From: Gammaproteobacteria bacterium HGW-Gammaproteobacteria-13
Lineage (GTDB): Bacteria; Pseudomonadota; Gammaproteobacteria; Pseudomonadales; Pseudomonadaceae
NCBI GenBank assembly: GCA_002840155.1
Contig: PGZH01000006.1
Coordinates: 458,600-522,599 of the forward strand
Reading direction: 5' to 3'
DNA length: 64,000 nucleotides
A program made the position numbers and the translations under genes. Of this stretch, positions 1 through 10,841 are shown piece by piece (the first letter of the stretch is position 1; each line of letters opens with the position of its first letter). The notes below the pieces were generated by a model. The model saw nothing but the letters and a program-made list of their open reading frames with translations, did no database searches and was not told the DNA's origin.

Positions 1-46
1 GTCAGTATCAGCAAGGCCTGTAGATGGATACCCACAGACTTATCAA

Positions 47-80
47 CAGCCTGCTGCGCAATAAACTGCGCAGCAGGCTG
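47..80 (-). terminator. Hairpin after TRAP permease gene
   Basis: A perfect 14-bp stem (47-60 with 67-80) and six-base loop lie just beyond the stop of the TRAP permease gene. On the minus strand it is followed by only a short T-rich stretch, so it may be a terminator or a 3' stabilising hairpin. Confidence 0.55.
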
Positions 81-96
81 GCACCTCAGGTTCGGC

Positions 97-2655
<2,559 letters not shown>

Positions 2656-2690
2656 GGGTTGAACCTGCATTCGAGAGTACGGAAACGGCA

Positions 2691-2718
2691 AAACCCGCAG
2701 CCTTGCAGCTGCGGGTTT
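2691..2718 (-). terminator. Intra-operon terminator between TAXI receptor and permease
   Basis: A 10-bp perfect stem (2691-2700 with 2709-2718) has an 8-base loop and ends in four T on the minus strand. It sits between the receptor and permease genes. Partial termination here would give more receptor than permease, as is usual for binding-protein importers. Confidence 0.65.
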
Positions 2719-2764
2719 GCTTATCTAGAGACACTAGCCCGTTTGGGCGGGCAGCGTGGGCCGC

Positions 2765-3736
2765 TTACAGCCAGCCGCGCTCTTTGTAATAGCGCACGGC
2801 ACCTTCGTGCAGCTCTGCGCTAAGACCGACTTTGATCATGTCTTCTTCTTTCAGATCGGCAAATGCAGGATGCAGACGCTTGAAGCGATCAATGTTGTCG
2901 AATACCGACTTAACCAGCTGGTAGACCACTTCCGGGCTGGCCTTGGCCGAGGTGGAAAGTACCGCCTTGCCGCCAATCGACGGGGTTGGCGCATCGTTGC
3001 CCTTGTACACGCCGCCGGGAATATCGGCCTTGGTGTAGTAGCTCTTCTCAGCCAGCAGCTTGTCGATTTCTGCACCAGTCACCGGCACCAGTACCGCGTC
3101 GGTGGTGGTGGTGGCTTCCTGGATCGCGCCATTGGGGTGGCCAACGAAGTAGGTCATCGCATCGATATTGTTGTCGCCCAGGGCAGACGCCTGCTCGGCC
3201 GGCTTCAGCTCAGCAGCCAGGGAGAACGCAGAGCGGTCCCAGCCTTTGACCTGCATGATTTCTTCCAGGGTGTCGCGCTGACCGGAACCTGGGTTGCCGA
3301 TGTTGACGCGCTTGCCTTTGAGGTCATCGAAGCTGGCGATCTTGGCATCACGGCGGGCGAGGATGGTGAACACCTCACTCTGCAGCGAGAACACCGCACG
3401 GATGTCCTCCATGGCGCCTTCTTTCTCGAACGGCGCAACGCCCTTCATGGCCTTGAACTGGTGGTCCGACTGCATGATGCCGAAGTTGAACTCGCCACTG
3501 CGGATGCCGTTGACGTTGGCCACACCGCCACCGCTGGCTGGGGCGTTGCACTTGATACCGTGCTCAGCCGCACCGCGATTGAGGAAACGGCAGATCGATT
3601 GACCGGCAACGTAATAAACGCCGGTTTGACCACCGGTGCCGATGGTGACGAATTTCTCTTCGGCCTGTACGGCGCTGCTCAGGGTAATACCTGCGAGTGC
3701 AGCCGACAGGGCCCATGCCAGGGATTTACCTTTCAT
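2765..3736 (-). CDS. TAXI family TRAP transporter solute-binding receptor
   Basis: This is a 323-residue periplasmic receptor. The first 25 residues form a signal peptide ending AVQA. The mature start, FVTIGTGGQTGVYYVAG, is the hallmark of the TAXI (TRAP-associated extracytoplasmic immunogenic) family. It captures ligand and hands it to the fused permease encoded just downstream. An AAGGAG-like ribosome site precedes the ATG at 3736. The leader carries a strong hairpin at 3768-3794. The ligand is not predictable; glutamate and other carboxylates are known for relatives. Confidence 0.94.
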   Translation of the reverse strand: MKGKSLAWALSAALAGITLSSAVQAEEKFVTIGTGGQTGVYYVAGQSICRFLNRGAAEHGIKCNAPASGGGVANVNGIRSGEFNFGIMQSDHQFKAMKGVAPFEKEGAMEDIRAVFSLQSEVFTILARRDAKIASFDDLKGKRVNIGNPGSGQRDTLEEIMQVKGWDRSAFSLAAELKPAEQASALGDNNIDAMTYFVGHPNGAIQEATTTTDAVLVPVTGAEIDKLLAEKSYYTKADIPGGVYKGNDAPTPSIGGKAVLSTSAKASPEVVYQLVKSVFDNIDRFKRLHPAFADLKEEDMIKVGLSAELHEGAVRYYKERGWL

Positions 3737-3767
3737 GGGAGTTCTCCTTTTCTGTTTATTGTTGAGC

Positions 3768-3794
3768 CGGTCGCACCTTTTGAGTGCGACCGGG
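3768..3794 (-). promoter_or_regulatory. 5' leader hairpin of the TAXI receptor mRNA
   Basis: A perfect 10-bp stem (CCGGTCGCAC at 3768-3777 with its complement at 3785-3794) and a 7-base loop lie about 31 bases before the receptor start codon, just upstream of the ribosome site. No T-tract follows, so it looks like an mRNA stability or regulatory element rather than a terminator. Confidence 0.5.
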
Positions 3795-3918
3795 AGGACA
3801 AGAGTCTAACCGCTCAGCCACAGGTTGCACGGAGTAATACCGGCCGCACCAGTAACCAAGTGTTTAGCTAGACGTCTTAACGCTACCGCCAAGCCACAGC
3901 TTTGGGCAGAATCAGGCC

Positions 3919-4941
3919 ATGTCCAAGCACACACTCGAGTCACAACACACCTCGGTCAGCGCCAGCATCACCCTCGCGGTGCTGCATGCCGCCAGCCGCC
4001 TGGGCGTTGATCGCGCCCAACTGATGAGCGCCTGCGAGCTGCATGACAACCAGCTTAGCGACCCCGATGCGCGTGTGCCTTTCGCCACTCAGGAACAGCT
4101 GTGGCAACAACTTAGTCGTATCGAACATGCCGAACCCGGCCTGGCCTTGGGCTGCAACCTCGCCCCCGGCCCGTTCAGCGTGCTCGGTTACCTGCTGCAG
4201 AGTAGCCCGACCCTCGGTGACGCGCTGGCTGCCGGGCTGCGCTATCAGCGCCTGGTGGGCGAAGGCGGCGAGGTGCAATTACGTGAACAGGGCGATGAAC
4301 TGCAACTGCTGTATCGCCCATTGCATCCTGAACTGCCGGCCACCCGCACCCGCGTACTGGCGCTGATGGCCTGCTGGGTGCAGATGCTGCATCCGCTGCT
4401 GGATAACTGGCAGTTGCTGCGCGCGCAGTTTGTTCACCCAGAGCCGCCAACGCTGGACAGCTACCGCGACACCTTCGCCTGCCCGCTACAGTTTGCCGCC
4501 AGTGATTACGGCATCGTCCTGCCGCGCAGCCTGGCCAGCGCAGCGCTGATCCAGGCCAATCCGCCGCTGCAAAACCTGCTGCGCCAGCACGCCGAAGCCC
4601 TGCTTGCGCGCCTGCCCAGCGAAGGGCTAAGCGCCCGCGTGGTGGCTTTGCTCGGTGAACAATTGGCGCGCGGTGAGCCGGATCGCAGCGAACTGGCGCG
4701 CCATCTGCACCTGAGCGAACGCACCCTGCAACGACGCCTGGCCGACGAAGGCTGCAACTACCAGCAACTGCTGAATGACACCCGCCAGCAACTGGCCGAA
4801 CAACACCTGAGCAGCGGCGACTTACCCGCCGCAGAAATCGCCCTGCTGCTGGGCTATTCGGAACCTAGCGTTTTCTTTCGCGCGTTTCGTCAATGGACCG
4901 GGTTAACGCCGGGTGAGTATCGGGCGCGGCAGAAAGTTTAA
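3919..4941 (+). CDS. AraC family transcriptional regulator
   Basis: This 340-residue regulator has an N-terminal ligand-sensing region (about 20-210) of the Arabinose_bd type found in OruR/ArgR-like regulators. Its C-terminal double helix-turn-helix (about 245-338) contains LARHLHLSERTLQRRLADEG and GYSEPSVFFRAFRQWTG, both standard AraC signatures. It is divergent from the TAXI transporter, with about 180 bp between the starts, which makes it a candidate regulator of that importer. The effector is unknown. Confidence 0.92.
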   Translation: MSKHTLESQHTSVSASITLAVLHAASRLGVDRAQLMSACELHDNQLSDPDARVPFATQEQLWQQLSRIEHAEPGLALGCNLAPGPFSVLGYLLQSSPTLGDALAAGLRYQRLVGEGGEVQLREQGDELQLLYRPLHPELPATRTRVLALMACWVQMLHPLLDNWQLLRAQFVHPEPPTLDSYRDTFACPLQFAASDYGIVLPRSLASAALIQANPPLQNLLRQHAEALLARLPSEGLSARVVALLGEQLARGEPDRSELARHLHLSERTLQRRLADEGCNYQQLLNDTRQQLAEQHLSSGDLPAAEIALLLGYSEPSVFFRAFRQWTGLTPGEYRARQKV

Positions 4942-4974
4942 TAACTATTAATTAAGTAGCTTCGGAAAAGCCAC

Positions 4975-5457
4975 ATGGAATTTAAAGTAGGAAACTTCAC
5001 CTTCGGAAGATGCGATAAAATCGCTGCAGAATGGATGCATCAGCATGGACAAGTCTTACTAAAATATTCTTTATCGATCATATTTATTTGGCTCGGCGCA
5101 CTGAAACCGCTTGGCTTAAGCCCAGTAAATGACCTGGTGACTAACACAATAACCTGGCTTCCTCCTGACATATTCATCCCTATTCTGGGGTATTGGGAGA
5201 TTGCCATTGGTATATGCCTGCTTTTTAAACCACTCCTGAGAATTGCCCTTAGCCTACTATTCTTACAGTTATTCGGGACTATCCTTCCTTTGTTTGTACT
5301 GCCTGAAGTCTGCTTTATAAAATTCCCTTACGCCTTAACCCTTGAAGGACAATACATAATTAAAAACTGTGTGATTTTGAGCGCAGCCCTTGTGGTTGGT
5401 GGCGGTTTAAGCAAAGACAGCTCGCTGCATGCCAGCCAATGTGCTCAAGAAACCTAA
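4975..5457 (+). CDS. DoxX-like four-helix membrane protein
   Basis: This 160-residue protein has four hydrophobic segments (about 28-48, 66-86, 90-112, 130-148) in a DoxX/DUF417-like arrangement, including the motif LSIIFIWLGALKPLG. The family's role is not settled; members associate with oxidoreductases or small-molecule stress. The DNA is clearly richer in A+T than its neighbours and uses A/T-ending codons, which suggests recent acquisition. It lies 33 bases after the AraC regulator and could be co-transcribed. The ribosome site is weak. Confidence 0.72.
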   Translation: MEFKVGNFTFGRCDKIAAEWMHQHGQVLLKYSLSIIFIWLGALKPLGLSPVNDLVTNTITWLPPDIFIPILGYWEIAIGICLLFKPLLRIALSLLFLQLFGTILPLFVLPEVCFIKFPYALTLEGQYIIKNCVILSAALVVGGGLSKDSSLHASQCAQET

Positions 5458-5528
5458 GCTGGTTCAGTTTATTTACTTCGCCCACTGAAACAGGTCGCCC
5501 CGCCTATTAATCGGACAGCTAAACCAGC

Positions 5529-5957
5529 ATGGAAAGTATCAAACACATTGAGGGATCCGAGAAAGTAAAGAAGGCCTTGGGATTCTGGCCTTCGTTTCAT
5601 GATGCCGAGGTCATTTCTTTTTCTGTATCGCGGGCATTACCCCTAGACACAAATACCTGCTTTGCCAAGCTTGTTGTCCATGTACAGCAGTATGCTGAGG
5701 TTGGCGTGGGGACCGCTGAATATGCGCTGACACTCATCAAAAGCGTATTGGTTAACTTTATTTTCAACGGGGTGTCTGACCTTTCAATCTCAGAGTTCAA
5801 TCATCAAAACGTTATAAATTCAATTAAGTTCAAGATCACAGAGCCCAATGGGGCGCCGGGCACCTACGTTGAGATCGAATCCATTTGGGGGTTCGGAGGT
5901 TCGCTAAAGTGCAACAGCACTACAATTGAGTCCGTAGAAGAACTGCCAATTGTGTAA
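5529..5957 (+). CDS. Imm50-type immunity protein, orphan
   Basis: This 142-residue cytoplasmic protein has no signal peptide. The early WPSFHDAEVISF stretch and the following beta-rich pattern match the Immunity protein 50 family, which protects against polymorphic toxins. No toxin, Rhs or VgrG gene is adjacent, so this is an orphan immunity gene in an AT-richer patch shared with the DoxX-like gene. Orphan immunity genes can protect against toxins of competitors. Assignment is by motif only. Confidence 0.68.
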   Translation: MESIKHIEGSEKVKKALGFWPSFHDAEVISFSVSRALPLDTNTCFAKLVVHVQQYAEVGVGTAEYALTLIKSVLVNFIFNGVSDLSISEFNHQNVINSIKFKITEPNGAPGTYVEIESIWGFGGSLKCNSTTIESVEELPIV

Positions 5958-6012
5958 GCCTTGCGTGTGATTCAAATCGCTTGCTGGCTAGCGATCAAGC
6001 CCTTACAAATCC

Positions 6013-6963
6013 CTAAATCCCCTGCGCCCGTAAAAACGCCAAAAACGCCTCGCGCGAGCTATAGCGTGGGCTAAAGCCGAAGTCCTGTTTTAGCCGGCGA
6101 TTGCTCAGTACCGGGCGATAGCGCAGAAAGTCCACCTGCTCCGGGCCGTAGGGGCTTAGGCCCAGGGGTTTGAGTACGCGCAATGCGGCGCGGATTAGCC
6201 AGGCTGGCAGGGCACGGTAGGGTTTGCCCAGCAGCTCGGCGATTTCCTTGAGCGATAACGCGCCATCGCCGGCCAGATTGAAGATGCCGGCGCTCTGCTG
6301 GCGCAGGCCGCGGCAAATGATGTCGACCACATCCTGGTCCCAGATAAACACGAAGCGGCTGTCGCTGCCGCGAATGCCCAGCACCGCCGGCTTTTTGAAC
6401 AGCTCGGTGATCTGGTTGTTCACCTGTTTGCCGAGGATGGTGCCGGGGCGCAGTACCAGCTGTTTGAGTTGCGGATGCTGCACCCGCGCTTCGGCCAGCA
6501 GCAACTCGACTTCACGTTTGTGCTTGGCGTAGGCGAACTGCGCATGGCCGCGCAGCGGTTGGTCTTCATCCAGCCATTCGGCATTCTGCGGGTCATAGCC
6601 GTAGGCGGCGCCGGAGCTGGTGACGATCAGCTGCTCGACGCCATGGGCTGCAGCCGCCTGGATCAGCGATTGGGTGCCGCCAACATCGATGGCATGCAGC
6701 TGTGCTTCGCTCATCCCAGGTGGCGGGGTGACGACTGAGGCCAGATGGACAATCGCCTGTGGCTGCCAGGTCGCTACGCAGTCTTCCACGGCCGCCGGCT
6801 GGCTGATATCGAGCAGCACCGGTTCGATATTCAGCTTCATCCCCGCGCGGTTCTGCGGGCGGATATCGGCGGCAATCAGCAGCCACTGCGGATGCTGAAT
6901 GGCCAGTTGGCTAAGCAGCTGCTGGCCGATATAACCGGCTGCACCTGTGATCAAGACGCGCAT
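6013..6963 (-). CDS. NAD-dependent epimerase/dehydratase (extended SDR)
   Basis: This cytoplasmic protein of about 316 residues has the Rossmann motif GAAGYIGQQ near the N terminus (GxxGxxG), the catalytic YAKHK (YxxxK), and a sugar-epimerase-like C-terminal half. It probably acts on a nucleotide sugar or similar substrate. I placed the start at the ATG at 6963 (MRVLITGA); the open frame extends 10 codons further without a better site. Neighbours give no pathway clue. Confidence 0.88.
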   Translation of the reverse strand: MRVLITGAAGYIGQQLLSQLAIQHPQWLLIAADIRPQNRAGMKLNIEPVLLDISQPAAVEDCVATWQPQAIVHLASVVTPPPGMSEAQLHAIDVGGTQSLIQAAAAHGVEQLIVTSSGAAYGYDPQNAEWLDEDQPLRGHAQFAYAKHKREVELLLAEARVQHPQLKQLVLRPGTILGKQVNNQITELFKKPAVLGIRGSDSRFVFIWDQDVVDIICRGLRQQSAGIFNLAGDGALSLKEIAELLGKPYRALPAWLIRAALRVLKPLGLSPYGPEQVDFLRYRPVLSNRRLKQDFGFSPRYSSREAFLAFLRAQGI

Positions 6964-7168
6964 GTAACTCTCCATAACGCAGCGCGGCCCCATGGCGCGG
7001 ACGCTGTGTTTTCAGCGAATGTGTTTACCCATTGCAGGCTATCCGCTGGGTTATGGGGCGGCAGTGGCAAGGCTGGCCAAACAGCGTGGCCAAAGGCGAC
7101 AGATGCGTGTGCCTGGCAGGCTGGGCGCGCTATGCTCTGCGCCCGCCATTCGCCCAGGTATGCCCGCC

Positions 7169-7516
7169 ATGAGCCAAGCCGAACAGAACCTGCGTATCGA
7201 CTACATCGAGTTCGCCGCCGTCGACCTGCCGACGCTTAAGCAGTTCTATGCACAGGTTTTCGGCTGGCGCTTTACCGACTACGGCCCGCACTACAGCAGC
7301 TTTACCGACGGGCGCATGACGGGCGGCTTTACCACCGACAGCGCAGCAGGTGTCGGCCCTTTGGTGGTGATTTACGCCACGGATCTGGAAGGCGTGTGTG
7401 CCCAGGTGGCCGCAGCGGGTGGGCAGATCACTCAGGCAATCTTCAGCTTCCCCGGCGGGCGACGCTTTGAATTCAGCGACCCAAGCGGTAATCGCCTGGC
7501 TGTCTGGTCGGAATAA
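7169..7516 (+). CDS. VOC family protein (glyoxalase/bleomycin-resistance fold)
   Basis: This is a single-domain vicinal-oxygen-chelate protein of about 115 residues. Hallmarks are an N-terminal [21 protein letters not shown] and a C-terminal FEFSDPSGNRLAVW. Members bind a metal or a small ligand; the substrate is unknown. An AGG lies 10 bases before the ATG at 7169, and the in-frame ATG at 7160 is the alternative. The frame is open further upstream, but those residues are not VOC-like. It ends 13 bases before the next gene. Confidence 0.85.
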   Translation: MSQAEQNLRIDYIEFAAVDLPTLKQFYAQVFGWRFTDYGPHYSSFTDGRMTGGFTTDSAAGVGPLVVIYATDLEGVCAQVAAAGGQITQAIFSFPGGRRFEFSDPSGNRLAVWSE

Positions 7517-7529
7517 TCGAGTTCAATTT

Positions 7530-8543
7530 ATGCCTGCGTGGAAACAACTGATCTTCAAGCTGGTGGCGCTGATTCAGCGCAACCCCGGGCTGGTCGCGAT
7601 CTTCGGCTTTGCCTCGGGCTTGGCGAGCTTTCTGCTGGTCGAGCGGCATGCCGAACTGGCGCAGATTTTGGCGCTGGTGATGCTGGTCAGCTGGTTGTGG
7701 CTGATTCTGGAAAACATCCTGCGCGAGCGTATCGCCCAGTGGTTCGGCTTCGAGTTGCCGCCGCCGCTGCTGCGCTACGCGACGCAGATGATCCACCAGG
7801 AGAGCCTGTTCTTCGTTCTGCCGTTCTTCTTTATCACCACCACCTGGAACAGCGGCCAGCTGCTGTTCAGCGGTCTGCTGGCCAGCGCGGCGCTGATTTC
7901 GATTATCGACCCGCTGTACTACCGCTGGCTGGCGCCCAAGCGCTGGCTGTTTCTCGCTTATCACACCCTGGCGCTGTTCGCCGTGCTGCTCACGGCGCTG
8001 CCGATCATCTTCAAGCTGACCACGCCGCAGAGTTATCAACTGGCGCTGGCGGCAGCGGTGTTGCTGTCGTTCCCTTCGCTGTTCGCGATCATCACCGTGC
8101 AACGCTGGTGGCGCGGCCTGCTGTTGGTGGGCATGACCCTGGCCATCGGCGCGGGCGGCTGGCTGGCGCGCGCCTGGGTGCCGCCGGCAACCCTGTGGCT
8201 GACCGAGGTGGCGGTGACTAGCGAATTCGACAACCTGAAGCGCGCGCCGGGCGAAAGCATCAAGCAGCTGAGCGTGGCGCAACTGCGCAGCCAGGGCCTG
8301 TTCGCCTACACCGCGATCAATGCGCCGCGCGGGCTGAATGAGCGGATTTATCACGTCTGGCGCCGCGATGGCGGTGAAGTCGAGCGCATCGCCCTGGATA
8401 TCCACGGCGGGCGCAAGGAAGGCTACCGCGCCTGGACCCACAAACAGAACTTCCCCGCCGACGCCGTAGGCCGCTGGCAGGTGCAGGTGCTGACCGAAGC
8501 CGGGCAGATGATTGGGGTACTGCGGTTTAAGGTGGTGGAATAA
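7530..8543 (+). CDS. DUF5924 family membrane protein with DUF2914-like C terminus
   Basis: This protein of about 337 residues has roughly seven transmembrane helices in its first 220 residues. A soluble C-terminal domain (about 230-337) contains RIYHVWRRDG and GRWQVQVLTEAGQMIG, matching the DUF2914 type. The function of the family is unknown. The start is the ATG at 7530, which fits the first hydrophobic run. It probably forms a short operon with the VOC gene. Confidence 0.83.
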   Translation: MPAWKQLIFKLVALIQRNPGLVAIFGFASGLASFLLVERHAELAQILALVMLVSWLWLILENILRERIAQWFGFELPPPLLRYATQMIHQESLFFVLPFFFITTTWNSGQLLFSGLLASAALISIIDPLYYRWLAPKRWLFLAYHTLALFAVLLTALPIIFKLTTPQSYQLALAAAVLLSFPSLFAIITVQRWWRGLLLVGMTLAIGAGGWLARAWVPPATLWLTEVAVTSEFDNLKRAPGESIKQLSVAQLRSQGLFAYTAINAPRGLNERIYHVWRRDGGEVERIALDIHGGRKEGYRAWTHKQNFPADAVGRWQVQVLTEAGQMIGVLRFKVVE

Positions 8544-8568
8544 CCACCGATAAACCTATTTGAGCGTC

Positions 8569-8636
8569 GTAGCCCGGATGCAATCCGGGAAGCGCTGTCA
8601 GCAGAACAATCGCTCCCCGGATTGCATCCGGGCTAC
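8569..8636. repeat. Intergenic palindrome, family A (GTAGCCCGGAT...)
   Basis: The left arm GTAGCCCGGATGCAATCCGG is mirrored by the right arm ending GCATCCGGGCTAC, with a short asymmetric centre. It lies between two convergent genes, where it can act as a bidirectional terminator. A second copy lies at 50584-50654. Confidence 0.85.
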
Positions 8637-8651
8637 AGGGTTGTACTGGCT

Positions 8652-9881
8652 TTAGCCGAAGAACCAGTAGCAGACGAATATGGCCGCCACCACCCCGGCT
8701 AACTCGGCCAGCAGCGCGCAGCCCACGGCGTGGCGCACGCGCTGGATGCCGACCGCGCCGAAGTACACCGCCAGCACATAGAAGGTGGTTTCCGTGCTGC
8801 CCTGGATGGTCGCGGCGACCAGGGCGGCAAAGCTGTCGACGCCCTGGGTCTGCATGGTTTCAATCAGCATGGCGCGCGCGGCGCTGCCGGAGAAGGGTTT
8901 GACCAGCGCGGTGGGCAGCGCGTCGACAAAACGCGTATCCCAACCCACCACCTCGACCAGCCAGCGAATGCCATCGAGGCCGAATTCCAGCGCACCGGAT
9001 GCTCGCAGCACGCCAATCGCGCAGAGCATCGCCACCAGGTAGGGCAGCAGGCTCTTGGCCACGTCGAAGCCTTCTTTCGCGCCTTCGACAAACTCCTCGT
9101 ACACCGCCACCTTCTTCAGCGCGCCGAGCAGCAGAAACAGCAGGACGATGCCGAACAGGGTGAGATTGCCGGCCAGCGACGACAGCGCCGCCAGCGCTGT
9201 GGCGGACATCGTTGCCAGCACAGCCATAAAGCTGCCGAGCAGCAGCGCGCCGGGAATCAGGTACGCCAGCACCACCGGGTCCCACAGGCGCAGGCGTTGC
9301 ATCAGCGCCACTGACAGCAGGCCGACCAGGGTCGAAGCACTGGTGGCCAGCAGGATCGGCAGAAACACCAGGGTCGGGTCAGGCGCGCCCTGCTGGGCGC
9401 GGTACATAAAGATGGTCACCGGCAGCAGGGTCAACGACGAGGCGTTGAGCACCAGAAATAGGATCTGCGCATTACTCGCCGTGGTGCTGCTGGGGTTGAG
9501 GGTTTGCAGGGCGCGCATGGCTTTCAGGCCAATCGGCGTGGCGGCGTTGTCCAGGCCCAGGCCATTGGCGGCGAAGTTCATGGTGATCAGGCCGAGGGCC
9601 GGATGGCCGCGCGGCACTTCCGGCATCAGCCGCGCAAACAGCGGGCCGAGCATGCGCGCCAGGGCATCGACCAAGCCGGCTTTTTCGGCGATGCGCAGCA
9701 GGCCGAGCCAGAGGGTTAAGGTGCCGAACAGCAGCACCATAACCTCGACCGACAGCTTGGCCATGGCAAACAGGCTTTCGACCATGGCGGCGAATACCGC
9801 CGGGTCGTCACCGAGCAACCAGCGCGACAGCCCGGCCAGCGCCGCCACCACGAAAAACCCCAGCCACAGCCAATTGAGCAT
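8652..9881 (-). CDS. Nucleoside-recognition (SpmA/SpmB-like fused) membrane protein
   Basis: This inner-membrane protein of about 409 residues carries two nucleoside-recognition (Gate) regions, one in each half. The N-terminal half has NFAANGLGLDNAATPIGLKAM, as in spore maturation protein A. The C-terminal half has KPFSGSAARAML and ATIQGSTETTFYVLAVYFG, as in SpmB. The organism does not sporulate, so the name reflects homology only; a transport role is likely. A GGGGGAG ribosome site precedes the ATG at 9881. Confidence 0.9.
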   Translation of the reverse strand: MLNWLWLGFFVVAALAGLSRWLLGDDPAVFAAMVESLFAMAKLSVEVMVLLFGTLTLWLGLLRIAEKAGLVDALARMLGPLFARLMPEVPRGHPALGLITMNFAANGLGLDNAATPIGLKAMRALQTLNPSSTTASNAQILFLVLNASSLTLLPVTIFMYRAQQGAPDPTLVFLPILLATSASTLVGLLSVALMQRLRLWDPVVLAYLIPGALLLGSFMAVLATMSATALAALSSLAGNLTLFGIVLLFLLLGALKKVAVYEEFVEGAKEGFDVAKSLLPYLVAMLCAIGVLRASGALEFGLDGIRWLVEVVGWDTRFVDALPTALVKPFSGSAARAMLIETMQTQGVDSFAALVAATIQGSTETTFYVLAVYFGAVGIQRVRHAVGCALLAELAGVVAAIFVCYWFFG

Positions 9882-10001
9882 GCCGTCTCTCCCCCAGATC
9901 AATGGGCGGGATGATAGCGCGGCTTATACAAAGGCGGTGGAGAGAGTCTTTTCGTCGTTGCCCAACAGAGCATTAGGGCCATCGAGAGATGTTGAGGCTA
10001 T

Positions 10002-10111
10002 GTGGGAGGGGCTTTAGCCGCGCTGCTCTCAGCGCCTTTAGGCAAATCGCGGCTACAACTGCATGGATGCAGGGAGCGAAGCAGGATGCTCAAGCCGAAA
10101 GCCCCTCCCAC
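10002..10111. repeat. Intergenic palindrome, family B (GTGGGAGGGGCTTT...)
   Basis: GTGGGAGGGGCTTTAG at 10002-10017 is mirrored by AAAGCCCCTCCCAC at 10098-10111, with the interior (GCGGCTA, GGATGC/GCATGG motifs) partly self-complementary. Elements of this sequence are common between Pseudomonas genes. It fills the gap between the SpmA/B-like gene and the end of the ivy gene. Confidence 0.8.
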
Positions 10112-10129
10112 GACAGAGCATTCGCTGCA

Positions 10130-10588
10130 CTAGTACCAGTTTGGATCGCTTTTCAGCTGCTCTTGCAGCAACTGCTGAGTCGCTTTATCCGGTTCGCCGA
10201 GCCAGCGCAGGGTGGCGTGCTGGCTGGGGGCCTTGTCCGTAGGCAGGCCGTCGGGCAGCTGCACATAGAGGGCGTAGGCGTCCTCCTTGTCCCAGCTGAA
10301 GGCTACATAGAGGCGCTGATTGAAGCAGTTGTGCTCTTCACACAGCTGGCCGACCAGGTACTTGTCACCGTCGTCATCCAGGCCCTGCATAGGGCTGGCG
10401 ATGCCGTTGAGGTTCATCACCCAGTCCGGCAGACGGCTTTCCTCTTCCACCAGCTCCTGCCAGCTTTGTTGATACGCAGGGTCGCTGGCGAGCAATTCAT
10501 TGAGGCGGAATTGGCCATCGGTGTCCGCGGCCAAAGCCGCCGCACTGCCGCCCAGCAACAGGGCGGCAAGCAGCGTCTTGATGGTCAT
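10130..10588 (-). CDS. ivy: Ivy-type inhibitor of C-type lysozyme
   Basis: This periplasmic protein of about 152 residues has a signal peptide (MTIKTLLAALLLGGSAAALA). The disulfide-bounded loop CEEHNC corresponds to the inhibitory loop that Ivy proteins insert into the lysozyme active site. It protects peptidoglycan from host lysozyme or limits the cell's own lytic transglycosylases. GAGGAG lies just before the ATG at 10588. It follows a DUF1328 gene by ten bases and likely shares its transcript. Confidence 0.85.
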   Translation of the reverse strand: MTIKTLLAALLLGGSAAALAADTDGQFRLNELLASDPAYQQSWQELVEEESRLPDWVMNLNGIASPMQGLDDDGDKYLVGQLCEEHNCFNQRLYVAFSWDKEDAYALYVQLPDGLPTDKAPSQHATLRWLGEPDKATQQLLQEQLKSDPNWY

Positions 10589-10598
10589 GGCGGCTCCT

Positions 10599-10763
10599 CT
10601 ATCCACGTGGGCGACGGCCCATAACAAAGGACACAATAAACATCACCAGGAACACCACGAAGAGAATCTTCGCGATACCCGTGGCGGTGCCGGCGATACC
10701 ACCGAAGCCCAAGACTGCAGCGATGATGGCGATAATCAGAAAGGTAATGGCCCAACTCAGCAT
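10599..10763 (-). CDS. DUF1328 (YtjA-like) small membrane protein
   Basis: This is a short gene of 54 codons plus stop. The translated start [20 protein letters not shown] and the end [11 protein letters not shown] give two hydrophobic helices separated by a glycine-rich turn, typical of DUF1328/YtjA. These proteins are often induced by envelope or osmotic stress; function is unknown. A GGAG precedes the ATG at 10763. It is immediately upstream of ivy on the same strand. Confidence 0.88.
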   Translation of the reverse strand: MLSWAITFLIIAIIAAVLGFGGIAGTATGIAKILFVVFLVMFIVSFVMGRRPRG

Positions 10764-10810
10764 GGCGATACTCCTTGTTTACTCAGGTGTGCGCCGCAGC
10801 GCGTGAAGAC

Positions 10811-10834
10811 CCGGTGTGGCACACACCACACCGG
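10811..10834 (-). terminator. Hairpin after the DUF2383 gene
   Basis: The perfect stem CCGGTGTGG/CCACACCGG with a six-base loop lies just downstream of the DUF2383 gene stop. No T-run follows, so termination would be weak or factor-assisted. Confidence 0.45.
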
Positions 10835-10841
10835 AACGGAC

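Noticed and set aside
7473..8441. Minus-strand frame opposite the DUF5924 gene
   Set aside because: Gln/Arg-rich antisense shadow; the plus-strand gene has clear membrane helices and a ribosome site.
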